A stretch of DNA of 64,000 nucleotides from Streptomyces pseudovenezuelae (GCF_029892565.1 NZ_JARXVH010000017.1:143867-207866); one strand, 5' to 3'. Shown: positions 33,987 through 42,889, counted from the first letter of the stretch. The notes: generated by a model not told the origin, from the letters alone. Numbers and translations are program-made.

Positions 33987-35294
33987 TTACCCGCACATGT
34001 CTTCGGCGGCGGTGTTGCCCCGGAACGTCGGCCCGGGAGAAACATCGGCGGCGGGCTCGTCGGGCCGCTTTCCGCCTGCCTTTCCGTCGTCATCCCCATA
34101 CGGGCCGTAGTCATACGCGTCTTCGTACGACCCCTCGTACGAATCCCCGCCCTCGTCCCCGTACGAGTTCTCCTCGCCGTCGGACGTCGAATTGCGGCTC
34201 TTTATGGTGGAATCCCGCGGAACTTCCTTCGCCACCGCGAGCGGCGCGTCCGTGCGCAGTCGTTCGAACAGTTTCTCGGCCTCGGGTTCCACGAGCTGGT
34301 CACGATTGGCGTTGTAGACGTACGACTCCCGCGGCACGGTAAGGAATTGCACACGTTCCGTGGGGATGTCGCGTACCCCGCGCACGAGTTCGTACAACCC
34401 GCGCAGGCTCGCCAGATCCGGATCGGTCGTCAGCGACGAAGTCGCCGCGTCCAGCACGGGATAGAGCTTCACCGGATTCAGCAGTACGTCATTGCCGCGC
34501 ACCTTGTTGACCAGCGCCCCGAGGAACCGCTGCTGACGGTCCATCCGGTCGGTGTCGCTGCCGTTGCCTAGGGACTTGCGGGCACGCACATAGCCGAGCG
34601 CCTGCTCCCCGTCGAGCGTCACGTTGCCGGCCGGCAGGCTCAGCTTGGCGGCCTTGTCGTGGATGGACCTGCGCAGACAGATCTCCACGCCGTCCACCGC
34701 GTCGACCATCTCCTTGAACCCGTGAAAGTCGACGACCATGTGATGGTCGATCCGCACGTTCGTCAGTTTCTCGACGGTCCGGATGGTGCAGGCCGAACCG
34801 CCCGTCTGGAACGCGTAGTTGAACATCGCGAACATCGGCTCGGTCCGGGTCCCGTCCGGCCGCAGACAGGCCGGCACGTCCACCATCAGGTCCCGCGGCA
34901 ACGAGACGGCGGTGGCGCCGCCCCGCCCGGCGGCCAGATGCAGCAGGATCGTGGTGTCCGACCGCTCGGTCCCCGAGTCCCGCCCGTAGCGCGCGTTGCC
35001 GTCTCCGGACCGCGAGTCCGACCCGATCAGCAGGATGTTCTGCGCGTCCTTGACGAGCGAGGTCGGCCGCTCCCTGTCGTACCGCGCGAGCTCGGCCGCC
35101 GCCGCGTCGTCGGGCGTGATGTTCCCGTCGAGCTTCGCGTAGAGGACCCACCCGCCCCCGGCGGCCACGACCACCAGCAGGGCGACCCCGAGCCCCCCGT
35201 ACTTGACCCACTTCCGCCGACGCCGCCGTATGAGCCCCTTACCGCTCGCCGACGATCCGGCGCCGGGCCCGAGGGTGCCTGCGCTGTCGTCCAC
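33987..35294 (-). CDS. LCP family glycopolymer ligase, array type C
   Basis: 435 residues from GTG at 35294 (GAGGGGGA 7 bases upstream); an ATG 10 codons earlier lacks a ribosome site. A short basic cytoplasmic end, membrane helix (about 33-52), LCP domain (LLIGSDSRSGDGN, SLPRDLMVDVP, RIDHHMVVDFHG, GEQALGYVRARKSLG). There is no LytR_C domain; instead a Tyr/Glu/Asp-rich tail (SYGDEGGDSYEGSYEDAYDY). Cysteines in VPAC, GSAC, VEIC and the second-last residue (CG). By position it corresponds to mycobacterial Rv3267 (CpsA), next to the TIGR03089 gene (from memory). Confidence 0.92.
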   Translation of the reverse strand: MDDSAGTLGPGAGSSASGKGLIRRRRRKWVKYGGLGVALLVVVAAGGGWVLYAKLDGNITPDDAAAAELARYDRERPTSLVKDAQNILLIGSDSRSGDGNARYGRDSGTERSDTTILLHLAAGRGGATAVSLPRDLMVDVPACLRPDGTRTEPMFAMFNYAFQTGGSACTIRTVEKLTNVRIDHHMVVDFHGFKEMVDAVDGVEICLRRSIHDKAAKLSLPAGNVTLDGEQALGYVRARKSLGNGSDTDRMDRQQRFLGALVNKVRGNDVLLNPVKLYPVLDAATSSLTTDPDLASLRGLYELVRGVRDIPTERVQFLTVPRESYVYNANRDQLVEPEAEKLFERLRTDAPLAVAKEVPRDSTIKSRNSTSDGEENSYGDEGGDSYEGSYEDAYDYGPYGDDDGKAGGKRPDEPAADVSPGPTFRGNTAAEDMCG

Positions 35295-35424
35295 GTGCGG
35301 ATCCCCCTCATGACGTACGAGCATGCGGCGCGGTCTGCTCTTACGACCATGTCGTGGATGGCGTCCGAGGGGTGAGCGGAGCTGGGCCGAACGGGGGAGC
35401 GGGGGCGTTACCCCACCTGGTGTC

Positions 35425-36180
35425 CTACCTCGCCGTGGCGGTGACCCGCTCGCTCTCGATCCGCTTGGCCAGGGCGTCCTCGCCCAGCTGGTCGAGATTC
35501 CGGCACAGCACCACGGACCCGCCGGTCGCGAGAGGTCCGTACAGCCCGGCGTTGAGCCCTTCCCAGGTGTCGTACGACAGCCCCGACAGGATTCGCGACG
35601 CGGGCCCCGTGAGTCCGAGTCCCGTCGCCTCCTCCCGAGCCCGCTCGACGACCTCGGCCCCGCTGAACCTCCGCCCGGCCACGATCAGCGCGGGCTCCTC
35701 GGGATCCACCGGCGAGAACGGCGCGAACCGGTCCCCCTGGCTCGGCACCTCGACGGCGTAGTCGGCGAAGCCCTCCGGGGCCTGCGGGAACCGTCCGCCC
35801 AACGGCCGCAGCGCGAGGGCGACCCGCTCACCCCGGCACGCCCGCGCCGCGTCCAGCGAGTCGGGCCCGCTCACGACCACGTCGGCCGCCGCGGCGTCCC
35901 CGCCCACGTCCGCGACCACGCCCACCGACGCGCACGCCAGCAGCCACACCGCCGTCTGCCAGTGCGCGGGCAGCAGCAGCGCGACCCGGTCGCCGGGCGC
36001 GGCGGCGAGGTCGCTCTGGAGGAGGTTCGCGGTCTTGGCCACCCAATTGGCGAAGGTGGCCACGGACAATTCCACGCGCTCGCCCGTGGCGTCGTCGTAG
36101 AAGGTCACCAGGGGGCGTCCCGGGTCCGCGGCGAGCGCGGAACGCAGCAGGTCGGCAGGGGTGCGGTCGGTGGCGTTCAC
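35425..36180 (-). CDS. TIGR03089 family protein (acyl-CoA synthetase-like fragment)
   Basis: 251 residues from GTG at 36180. The sequence follows the N-terminal half of AMP-binding acyl-CoA synthetases (PLVTFYDDATGERVELSVATFANWVAKTANLL, then PGDRVALLLPAHWQTAVWLLACASVG). It ends before the ATP-binding and adenylation motifs, which is typical of the actinobacterial TIGR03089 family, so it is probably not an adenylating enzyme. Its role is unknown. Conserved placement next to an LCP gene, as Rv3268 next to Rv3267, hints at an envelope-related function. Confidence 0.85.
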   Translation of the reverse strand: MNATDRTPADLLRSALAADPGRPLVTFYDDATGERVELSVATFANWVAKTANLLQSDLAAAPGDRVALLLPAHWQTAVWLLACASVGVVADVGGDAAAADVVVSGPDSLDAARACRGERVALALRPLGGRFPQAPEGFADYAVEVPSQGDRFAPFSPVDPEEPALIVAGRRFSGAEVVERAREEATGLGLTGPASRILSGLSYDTWEGLNAGLYGPLATGGSVVLCRNLDQLGEDALAKRIESERVTATAR

Positions 36181-36285
36181 CCGCGCAAGGGTACGCGGGA
36201 GGGGCGGTGCGCGGCCGGGTGCGAGGCCACCGGTTCGGCGGAACGGCAGCCGACGGTCCGTCAGTTCCCGGATGGACAGATATAT

Positions 36286-37710
36286 ATGACTATGTCCAAC
36301 ATCGGATGCATGCGTGGATTCCTTGCTTCCCCGGTCGGCGTCGCCTGTGCGGCCGCCCTCGCCCTTCCGCTCACCCCGCCGGCAGCCGCTGCGGCGAGCC
36401 CGGCGTCGAGCCGCACGGCGTCCATGCCGGCGACCCGCCCGGACGTCCTGCCCGGCAGCACCCAGTCCCTGCCTCTCACCTCCCTCAGCCGCGACCGCGT
36501 CCTCGGCTCCGCCGCCTCCGAACAGGGCCTGGCCCGCCGGGACGTACGGCACTTCTCGATGGTCGGCGTCATCTGGGACGACCCGGACACCGCCCTGCAC
36601 GGCAGTGTCCAGGTCCGCACCCGGGCCACCGGCTCCGGCACCTGGTCGCAGTGGCAGGACATCGGGACCCACAGCGACGACGCGCCCGACCCCGACTCCA
36701 CCGAGCGCACCTCGGGCCGCGTCCGCGGCTCCACGACCCCGCTGTGGGTGGGCGACTCGGACGGCGTGGAGGTCCGCGTACGCGCCGAGGGTGTGCGTCG
36801 TACGGAGGAGACCGCCCGCGGCACCCGCACGCTGACGTCCGCGACCGCGCTCCCGTCGGGCCTGCGCCTCGAACTCGTGGACCCGGGCGAGGCGGAGCCG
36901 GGCGGGGCGGAGCCGGGCGGGGCGGGACCCGGCGGGGCGGCGCCGGTGACGCGGGCGGGGTCGCTCCGGGCCGGAACCGGGACGCCCGAGTCGGCCGAGT
37001 CCCTGGCCGCCACCGAGATCCCGGCGCTGGACCAGGCGGCCACCGAACGGGAACTACGGACCCTGCGCGGCGCCGAGTTGACGCGGAGTCAGCGCGTGAA
37101 GCCGTACATCGGCCCGCGCCCGCGGATCATCACCCGGCGAGGCTGGGGCGCGGACGAGAAGCTGCGCGAGAAGAAGTTCGTTTACACGAGGAACGTCAAG
37201 GCGGCCTTCGTACACCACACGGACACCGGCAACGGGTACAAGTGTTCGCAGGCGGCCTCCGTCATCCGCGGTATCTACCGCTACCACGTCAAGAGCATGG
37301 GCTGGCGCGACATCGGCTACAACTTCCTCGTCGACAAGTGCGGAACCATCTACGAGGGCCGGGCCGGGGGAGTGGCGAAGCCGGTGCTGGGCGCCCACAC
37401 CCTCGGGTTCAACACCAAGAGCATGGGGATCGCGGTCCTCGGCAGCTTCGGCTCGGCCAAGCCGCCCGCCGCCGCGGTGAGGGCCATCGCCCGCCTCGCG
37501 GCCTGGAAGCTCGGCATCTGGGGCGGCAATCCAAGCGGAAAGACATATTTGAAGTCCGGCGGTGGCAATCTCTACCGAAAAGGAAAGAACGTACGACTGA
37601 ATGTGATCTCCGGTCACCGTGACGGCTTCGCCACGGACTGCCCGGGCCTGCAGCTCTACCGCAAGCTCGGCACGACCCGCACGACCGCGGCCCGCTTCCA
37701 GGGCCGCTGA
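36286..37710 (+). CDS. Secreted peptidoglycan-recognition amidase (N-acetylmuramoyl-L-alanine amidase)
   Basis: 474 residues from ATG at 36286; ATGs at 36292 and 36310 are alternatives, and the AT-rich TATATAT just before may be a -10 element. Signal peptide to about residue 40 (AAAASPA). A beta-rich N-terminal region (about 85-195) precedes a linker with repeated EPGGA. The Amidase_2/PGRP domain (about 275-455) has RRGWGADE, FVHHTDTG with zinc His near 310-311, GWRDIGYNFLVDKCGTIYEGR, GAHTLGFN (second His) and FATDCPG (Cys ligand). It would cleave the stem peptide from muramic acid outside the cell. It is divergent from TIGR03089. Confidence 0.92.
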   Translation: MTMSNIGCMRGFLASPVGVACAAALALPLTPPAAAAASPASSRTASMPATRPDVLPGSTQSLPLTSLSRDRVLGSAASEQGLARRDVRHFSMVGVIWDDPDTALHGSVQVRTRATGSGTWSQWQDIGTHSDDAPDPDSTERTSGRVRGSTTPLWVGDSDGVEVRVRAEGVRRTEETARGTRTLTSATALPSGLRLELVDPGEAEPGGAEPGGAGPGGAAPVTRAGSLRAGTGTPESAESLAATEIPALDQAATERELRTLRGAELTRSQRVKPYIGPRPRIITRRGWGADEKLREKKFVYTRNVKAAFVHHTDTGNGYKCSQAASVIRGIYRYHVKSMGWRDIGYNFLVDKCGTIYEGRAGGVAKPVLGAHTLGFNTKSMGIAVLGSFGSAKPPAAAVRAIARLAAWKLGIWGGNPSGKTYLKSGGGNLYRKGKNVRLNVISGHRDGFATDCPGLQLYRKLGTTRTTAARFQGR

Positions 37711-37869
37711 CCGGCGGGAGCCACTCGGGGGCCGCATTCACCGCCGTCGGGGGGCATGGGTGGACTCGCGGGATGCCGCACGACCGTCGAAGGCGCCGAA
37801 CAACGTTCTGCATACACTGGCCGGCCGAAAGTCAGTTCGGCCGGTCCCGGCAGGAAGCAGAGACGACAG

Positions 37870-38952
37870 GTGACAGAAGCGATTCTCCTGGTCGGCGGCA
37901 AGGGCACACGGCTCCGCCCGCTCACGGTGCACACGCCGAAGCCCATGGTCCGGGCGGCGGGTGTCCCCTTCCTCACGCATCAGTTGGCGAGAGCGAGAGC
38001 GGCGGGGGTCGAACACATCGTCCTGGCCACGTCCTACCTCGCGGAGATCTTCGAACCGTACTTCGGCGACGGCTCGTCCCTGGGCCTGCACATCGAGTAC
38101 GTCACGGAGGAGGAGCCCCTGGGCACGGGCGGCGCCATCCGCAACGTGGCCTCGCGCCTCCACTCGGGCCCGGACGACCCGGTCCTGATCTTCAACGGCG
38201 ACATCCTGACGGGCCTGGACATCCGCCGCCTGGTGGACACCCACGAAGAAACGGGCGCGGACGTATCCCTGCACCTCACAAAGGTGACGGACCCGAGGGC
38301 GTACGGCCTGGTCCCCACCGACGAGACGGGCCGGGTCCTGGCCTTCCTGGAGAAACCCCAGACCCCCGAGGAGATCGTCACCGATCAGATCAACGCGGGC
38401 GCGTACGTCTTCCGCCGCTCGATCATCGACACGATCCCGGCAGGCCGCCCCGTCTCGGTCGAACGCGAAACCTTCCCGGACCTCCTCTCCGCGGGAGCCC
38501 ACCTCCAGGGCATGGTCGATTCCACGTACTGGCTCGACCTCGGCACCCCCGCCGCCTTCGTCCGCGGCTCCGCCGACCTGGTCCTGGGCCACGCCCCGTC
38601 CCCCGCGATCCCCGGCCGCTGCGGCGACCGCCTGGTCCTCCCCACGGCAAGGGTGGCCCCCGACGCGAAACTGACCGGCGGCACGGTGGTGGGCGAGGGC
38701 GCCTTCGTCGCGAAGGGCGCCCGGGTCTTCGGCTCCACCATCCTCCCCGGCGCCGTCATCGAACCCGGCGCCGTCATCACCGACTCCCTCATCGGCACCC
38801 GAGCCCGAGTAGGCGAACGCTCCGTCCTCACCGGGACGGTCATCGGCGACGGCGCGATCATCGGCGCCGACAACGAACTCCGGGACGGGGTCAGGGTGTG
38901 GTGCGACGCGCGGATTCCGGCGGGGTCGGTGCGGTTCTCTTCGGATCAGTAG
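37870..38952 (+). CDS. manC: Mannose-1-phosphate guanylyltransferase-like nucleotidyltransferase
   Basis: 360 residues from GTG at 37870, where the family begins (TEAILLVGGKGTRLRPLT). Sugar-nucleotidyltransferase domain (1-235) with signature GGKGTRLRPLTVHTPKPM, GTGGAIRN, FNGDIL (metal Asp) and a Glu-Lys pair in FLEKPQ. A left-handed beta-helix of hexapeptide repeats follows (about 255-355, for example GGTVVGEGAFVAKGARV). It joins GTP and mannose-1-phosphate to GDP-mannose, completing the path begun by manA and manB in this window. Specificity for GTP and mannose is inferred from conserved position (Rv3264c) and family. Confidence 0.85.
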   Translation: MTEAILLVGGKGTRLRPLTVHTPKPMVRAAGVPFLTHQLARARAAGVEHIVLATSYLAEIFEPYFGDGSSLGLHIEYVTEEEPLGTGGAIRNVASRLHSGPDDPVLIFNGDILTGLDIRRLVDTHEETGADVSLHLTKVTDPRAYGLVPTDETGRVLAFLEKPQTPEEIVTDQINAGAYVFRRSIIDTIPAGRPVSVERETFPDLLSAGAHLQGMVDSTYWLDLGTPAAFVRGSADLVLGHAPSPAIPGRCGDRLVLPTARVAPDAKLTGGTVVGEGAFVAKGARVFGSTILPGAVIEPGAVITDSLIGTRARVGERSVLTGTVIGDGAIIGADNELRDGVRVWCDARIPAGSVRFSSDQ

Positions 38953-39030
38953 GGACGGTCCACCCGGAGGGGGCGGTGCGCCTGCTCCTCGGACCGGCAT
39001 CCAGTGGCCGCTACGCAGAGCCCGCTGGAT

Positions 39031-39274
39031 GCCGGTCCGAGTCTTTGTCTTTCAGCCCGTCCGGCGTCCGAGGACGAGACTCTGCCATCCCGATCCCCCC
39101 ACTCGCAGGAGCTGCGCCTCGTGGACGCCGGTCCGCGTCTTGTCTTTCAGCCTGTCCGGCGTTTGAGGACAAGGCCCCTTCAGGGCCGGTCGGGGTCCGG
39201 GGCGGAGCCCCGGCGGGGTCGAAGGGGCAGAGCCCCTGGGGATGGGACGGGTAGGGGCGGCGGGGGCGAAAAAC
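39031..39274. repeat. Composite dispersed repeat, copy 1
   Basis: This 244-base block fills most of the 347 gene-free bases at 38953-39299. It contains GCCGGTCCG then CTTTCAGCCCGTCCGGCG twice (the second as CAGCCTGTCC), with GACAAGGCCC, hairpins in GGTCCGGGGCGGAGCCCC and GGGGCAGAGCCCC, and the end GGGACGGGTAGGGGCGGCGG followed by GGGCGAAAAAC. The same order recurs at 54254-54499. Both copies lie just after a plus-strand gene. The rest of the gap, 38953-39030, holds a second inverted motif (GCATCCAGTGG/GCTGGATGC). Confidence 0.8.
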
Positions 39275-39299
39275 GCCCGTCAATACACCGCCGTACGCC

Positions 39300-40313
39300 T
39301 CAAAGCCGCCCAATGTCGCCGACAGGCATCCGCGGCGCCCGCCGCCCCGGCCCCCGCCCACTCAACAAAATCAACCGAGCAGCCCGATGCCGCTGTCCCG
39401 CATACGGCTCCAACAACTCCAACATGACGGAGTCATCCGCATCCCGATCCCCCGCCAACACCCACCCCACAATCCCCGGCAGATGCAGATCCCCCACAGT
39501 CACCGCATCCGCCGCCCCATGACTCCGCTGCACCACCTCCGCCGAGGTCCAAGGCCCAACCCCCGGCACGACCTCCAACCGCTCCCGCGCCCCCTCCGGT
39601 GACATCAACACCGCCTCCTCCAACCGCCGAGCCACCCGAACCGCCCGCAGGATCGTCGACGCCCGCTTGTCGTCCACCCCGGCCCGATGCCACTCCCACG
39701 ACGGAATCAACGCCCACGCCCGAGCCCCCGGCATCACCCACAACCGCCCCGCCACAACCGCCGCGGGCCCCGGCGCCGGCTCCCCGAACCTCCGCACCAA
39801 CAACCGCCAGGCCCGATACGCCTCATCGGTCGTGACCTTCTGCTCCAACACCGACGGAATCAACGACTCCAGCACCAGCCCGGTTCGCGTCAACCGCAAC
39901 CCCGGCCGCCGATGCCGAGCGACCGCCACCACCCGATGCCGCGGCACGAACGCCTCCGGCTCATCCGCAGCGCCGAGCAGTTCGGGCAACCGCTCAAGCA
40001 GCCACGCACCCCCGGGCCCCCAAGCCTCCCCGCGCACCTCACCGCCGCCCCGCACCGAGACCCGCAAGGTCCCCGGCCCACCCGGCGTACGACAGGCCCG
40101 CCACACGGACCCGTCGGGCATGGCCCGAAACGTCGGATCCCCCGGCCCCCGCCGCAACGGCCCGAGCACCAGCCCGAGATCCACCGGCCACCCCGGCACC
40201 CACGTCCGCACCAGCCCAGGCTCTTCCGCCTGCCGAGGCACCCCGGACGGCACGACGACATGCCCACCGCGCACGGTCGTACGGGTGGGCCGCGGAGCGA
40301 AACGTCCTGCCAC
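39300..40313 (-). CDS. AlkA-like DNA-3-methyladenine glycosylase (HhH-GPD family)
   Basis: 337 residues. Helix-hairpin-helix with Gly/Pro loop EVVPGVGPWTSAEVVQRSHG (about residues 245-264), followed by the catalytic Asp in VGDLHLPGIVGWVL. SLIPSVLEQKVTTDEAYRAW is the helical core seen in AlkA/HhH-GPD enzymes. It would excise alkylated bases in base-excision repair. It is longer than MagIII-like enzymes, close to AlkA, but has no Ada fusion. Convergent with the guanylyltransferase across the repeat. Confidence 0.88.
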   Translation of the reverse strand: MAGRFAPRPTRTTVRGGHVVVPSGVPRQAEEPGLVRTWVPGWPVDLGLVLGPLRRGPGDPTFRAMPDGSVWRACRTPGGPGTLRVSVRGGGEVRGEAWGPGGAWLLERLPELLGAADEPEAFVPRHRVVAVARHRRPGLRLTRTGLVLESLIPSVLEQKVTTDEAYRAWRLLVRRFGEPAPGPAAVVAGRLWVMPGARAWALIPSWEWHRAGVDDKRASTILRAVRVARRLEEAVLMSPEGARERLEVVPGVGPWTSAEVVQRSHGAADAVTVGDLHLPGIVGWVLAGDRDADDSVMLELLEPYAGQRHRAARLILLSGRGPGRRAPRMPVGDIGRL

Positions 40314-40354
40314 GAATGAGGTCCTGGGAAGTGGGAGCGGGAAACGGAAGAGCC

Positions 40355-40392
40355 GAGCCTAGGCGGCGAGCCTAGGCGTTCGTACGACGAAC
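40355..40392. promoter_or_regulatory. Palindromes upstream of the glycosylase
   Basis: GAGCCTAGGCG occurs twice (40355-40365 and 40368-40378), each with palindromic core GCCTAGGC. Next comes GTTCGT-ACG-ACGAAC at 40378-40392. All lie within 80 bases upstream of the glycosylase start (40313), so an operator is possible. CTAG is a rare tetramer here. Confidence 0.4.
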
Positions 40393-40478
40393 CAGAGGCG
40401 AAACGGACCACGCGCCCGCACCCCACGGCACCTCAACGAACGCCCACACCCCACCGCATCGCCCGAGAGACCCCCACC

Positions 40479-41900
40479 TCACCGCACCTCAAGGAACGTC
40501 CCCACATCCCGCTCCGCCCGAGCCCGCGGCTCCTCCGCCGCATGCCCGACCGCCACCGCCCCCATCGGATCCCACCCCTCCGGAATCCCCAACACCTCAC
40601 GCACCACATCCCGACAGAACATCGTCGAGGAAACCCACGCGGACCCGAGCCGCTCCCCGGCCAACGCGACCAGGAAGTTCTGCACCCCCGCCCCCACCGC
40701 GACCACGAACATCTCCCGCTCGGCCCCGTCCCGCCGCGCGTCCCCGTAGTCGTGCGACCCGTCCATCACCAGACAGGGCACCACCAGATACGGCGCGTTG
40801 CGCAGCACATCCCCGCGCCGCACCCGCTTGGCGATGGACTCCTCCGACTTCCCGTCCCGCCGCAGATCGCCGATCCAGGCGTCCCGCATCGCGTCGAGCA
40901 ACCGCGTCCGCGACTCCGCCGACTCCAGCAGCACGAACCGCCACGGCGTCGTGTGATGCGGCGCCGGCGCGGTCACCGCCGCGGCCACCGCCCGCCGTAC
41001 CGCCCCGCCGTCGACGGCCTCGTCGGTGAAGGCCCGTACCGTACGGCGCCGGGTCACCGCCTCCCGTACCGCCTCGGACGTGCCCAGCCGGAACATGTCG
41101 TCGCGCGCGTCGCGCACCATGGCCCGCGCCCCTTCCCCGTGCTCGTCGGCCACCACGTGCGCCAGCCCGCGTACGACGGCGACGGGCAGCCCGGCAACCT
41201 TGCCCTTGACCAGGTCACCGGCCGCGGCGAGTTCGTCCGCCGTCGCCACGACCGTCGCGCTGAGCGGATTGCCGTGGGTGTCCGTGCCACCGCGCAGATC
41301 GTCCAGTACGCGCACGCCGGCGGCGCCGATCGCGACGTCCGTGAGCCCCGAGCGCCAGGGTCGCCCGAAGGTGTCGGTCACCAGGACCCCCACGTTGACG
41401 CCGAGGGCGTCCCGCAGACCGTCCCGGATCGCCCGCGCGGACGCGTCCGGGTCCTCGGGCAGCAACAGGACCGTCCCGGCGGGGGTGTTGGAGGCGTCGA
41501 CCCCGGCGGCGGCCATGACGAGCCCCTGCCGGTTCTCCACGATCCTGAGCGGCCCGCGCCGGGCCACGACCCGGACGGTCTCGGCGTCGATCGCGGCCTC
41601 CCGATCGTCCGCCTCGACGACCCGCCCCTCCGCCTTGGACACCACCTTCGAGGTGACCAGCAGCACGTCCCCGTCGACCAGCCCCGGCTCGGCCTCGGCG
41701 ATCAACTTCCCGAGATCGTCCCCACGCTGCACCTCGGGCAGCCCGGGCACAGCCCAGACCCGAAAACCGCCCGCACCGCCTCCGGCGTCTACCCCGGCCA
41801 CGTCACTCACGCCGCCCACGCCATCCGCGCCATGCACGTCGGCCACGGCATCCGCCCCGCTCACCGCATCCGTCCCGCTCACCGCATCCGTCCCGCTCAC
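40479..41900 (-). CDS. fbiB: Coenzyme F420:gamma-glutamyl ligase, CofE plus FMN reductase-like domains
   Basis: 473 residues from GTG at 41900, overlapping the fbiA stop by 4 bases. After a 45-residue N-terminal extension, the CofE domain (about 50-290) has VWAVPGLPEV, LLVTSKVVSKAEGR, VENRQGLVMAAAGVD and GVLVTDTFGRPWRSG. The nitroreductase-like C-terminal domain (about 295-473) has RRRTVRAFTD, TPWRFVLL and GLGSAWVSST-like LGSAWVSSTMF. As in mycobacterial FbiB, it adds glutamates to F420-0 and reduces dehydro-F420-0. The start codon itself lies in an 18-base tandem repeat, so GTGs at 41882 and 41864 are possible starts. Confidence 0.93.
   Translation of the reverse strand: MSGTDAVSGTDAVSGADAVADVHGADGVGGVSDVAGVDAGGGAGGFRVWAVPGLPEVQRGDDLGKLIAEAEPGLVDGDVLLVTSKVVSKAEGRVVEADDREAAIDAETVRVVARRGPLRIVENRQGLVMAAAGVDASNTPAGTVLLLPEDPDASARAIRDGLRDALGVNVGVLVTDTFGRPWRSGLTDVAIGAAGVRVLDDLRGGTDTHGNPLSATVVATADELAAAGDLVKGKVAGLPVAVVRGLAHVVADEHGEGARAMVRDARDDMFRLGTSEAVREAVTRRRTVRAFTDEAVDGGAVRRAVAAAVTAPAPHHTTPWRFVLLESAESRTRLLDAMRDAWIGDLRRDGKSEESIAKRVRRGDVLRNAPYLVVPCLVMDGSHDYGDARRDGAEREMFVVAVGAGVQNFLVALAGERLGSAWVSSTMFCRDVVREVLGIPEGWDPMGAVAVGHAAEEPRARAERDVGTFLEVR
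41847..41900 (-). repeat. 18-base tandem repeat carrying the fbiB start codon
   Basis: Three copies of an 18-base unit (two identical, CGCATCCGTCCCGCTCAC on the plus strand; the third with two differences) encode VSGTDA-VSGTDA-VSGADA. Each copy begins with GTG in the fbiB frame, giving three equally spaced possible starts. Copy number change would move the start in steps of six residues without breaking the frame. Confidence 0.85.
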
Positions 41901-42856
41901 GCCGCCCGCACCTCCTCCGCCAGCGTCAGCGCCTCCCGGGCCATCTGCGCCGTCGTGTCCAGGTCGGTCATCATCAGCGGCACCGCGCGGCACCGGATCC
42001 CGGCCGACTCGACGCGGTCCACCGCGTCCGCGTCCACGGTGTCGACGAGCCAGCCGTCCAGCAGTCCCGAGCCGTAGTGCTCGGCCACCGCCGCGGCCGT
42101 GGACTCCACGCCGACCGCCGCGAGCACCTTGTCGGCCATCCCGCGCACGGGCGCGTTCCCGACGATGGGGGAGAGGCCGACCACCGGCACGCCCGCGTCG
42201 GCGATCGCCTCGCGGATGCCGGGCACGGCGAGGATCGTGCCGACGGAGACGATCGGGTTGGACGGCGGGAAGAGGATGACGTCCGCCTCGGCGATCGCCT
42301 CCAGGACACCCGGCGCCGGCTTCGACAGCTCCGCGCCGACGGGCACGACCGCCTCGGCGGGCACGGAGGCCCGCAGCCGCACCCAGTACTCCTGGAAGTG
42401 CACGGCCTTGCGCTCGCCGTCGACTTCCACGGCCACGTGCGTCTCGACCCGGTCGTCGGTCATCGGGATCAGCCGTACGCCCGGCTGCCACCGGTCGCAC
42501 AGCGCCTCCGTCACGGCGCTCAGCGGAAAGCCCGCACCGAGCATCTGGGTCCGCACGATGTGCGTGGCGAAGTCCCGGTCGCCGAGCCCGAACCACTCGG
42601 GCCCCACGCCGTACGCCGCGAGCTCCTCCTTCAGATGGAAGGTCTCCTCGGCCCGCCCCCAGCCCTGCTCCTCGTTGATACCGCCGCCGAGCGTGTACAT
42701 CACCGTGTCGAGGTCCGGGCAGACCTTGAGCCCGAAGAGGTGGATGTCGTCCCCGGTGTTGCCGATGACGGTGATGTCCGCGTCCGGCACGGCCTGCTTC
42801 AGACCGCGCAGGAACCGGGCACCGCCGATGCCGCCTGCCAGAACCACAATGCGCAT
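41897..42856 (-). CDS. fbiA: 2-phospho-L-lactate/EPP transferase of F420 synthesis
   Basis: 319 residues. CofD/FbiA transfers the (dehydro)lactyl phosphate from its GDP-linked form to the deazaflavin Fo, giving (dehydro)F420-0. Motifs: VLAGGIGGARFLRGL at the N terminus, VIGNTGDDIHLFGLKVCPDLDT, TYTLGGG-like MYTLGGGINEEQGWG, FPPSNPIVSVGTILAVPGIRE, and SPIVGNAPVRGMAD. Length is standard. It is followed by fbiB with a GTGA overlap. By position it matches Rv3261-Rv3262 beside whiB2 in mycobacteria (from memory). Confidence 0.96.
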   Translation of the reverse strand: MRIVVLAGGIGGARFLRGLKQAVPDADITVIGNTGDDIHLFGLKVCPDLDTVMYTLGGGINEEQGWGRAEETFHLKEELAAYGVGPEWFGLGDRDFATHIVRTQMLGAGFPLSAVTEALCDRWQPGVRLIPMTDDRVETHVAVEVDGERKAVHFQEYWVRLRASVPAEAVVPVGAELSKPAPGVLEAIAEADVILFPPSNPIVSVGTILAVPGIREAIADAGVPVVGLSPIVGNAPVRGMADKVLAAVGVESTAAAVAEHYGSGLLDGWLVDTVDADAVDRVESAGIRCRAVPLMMTDLDTTAQMAREALTLAEEVRAA

Positions 42857-42889
42857 GGGCCAAGTCTTGCAGGCGGGTACGACAACGCG

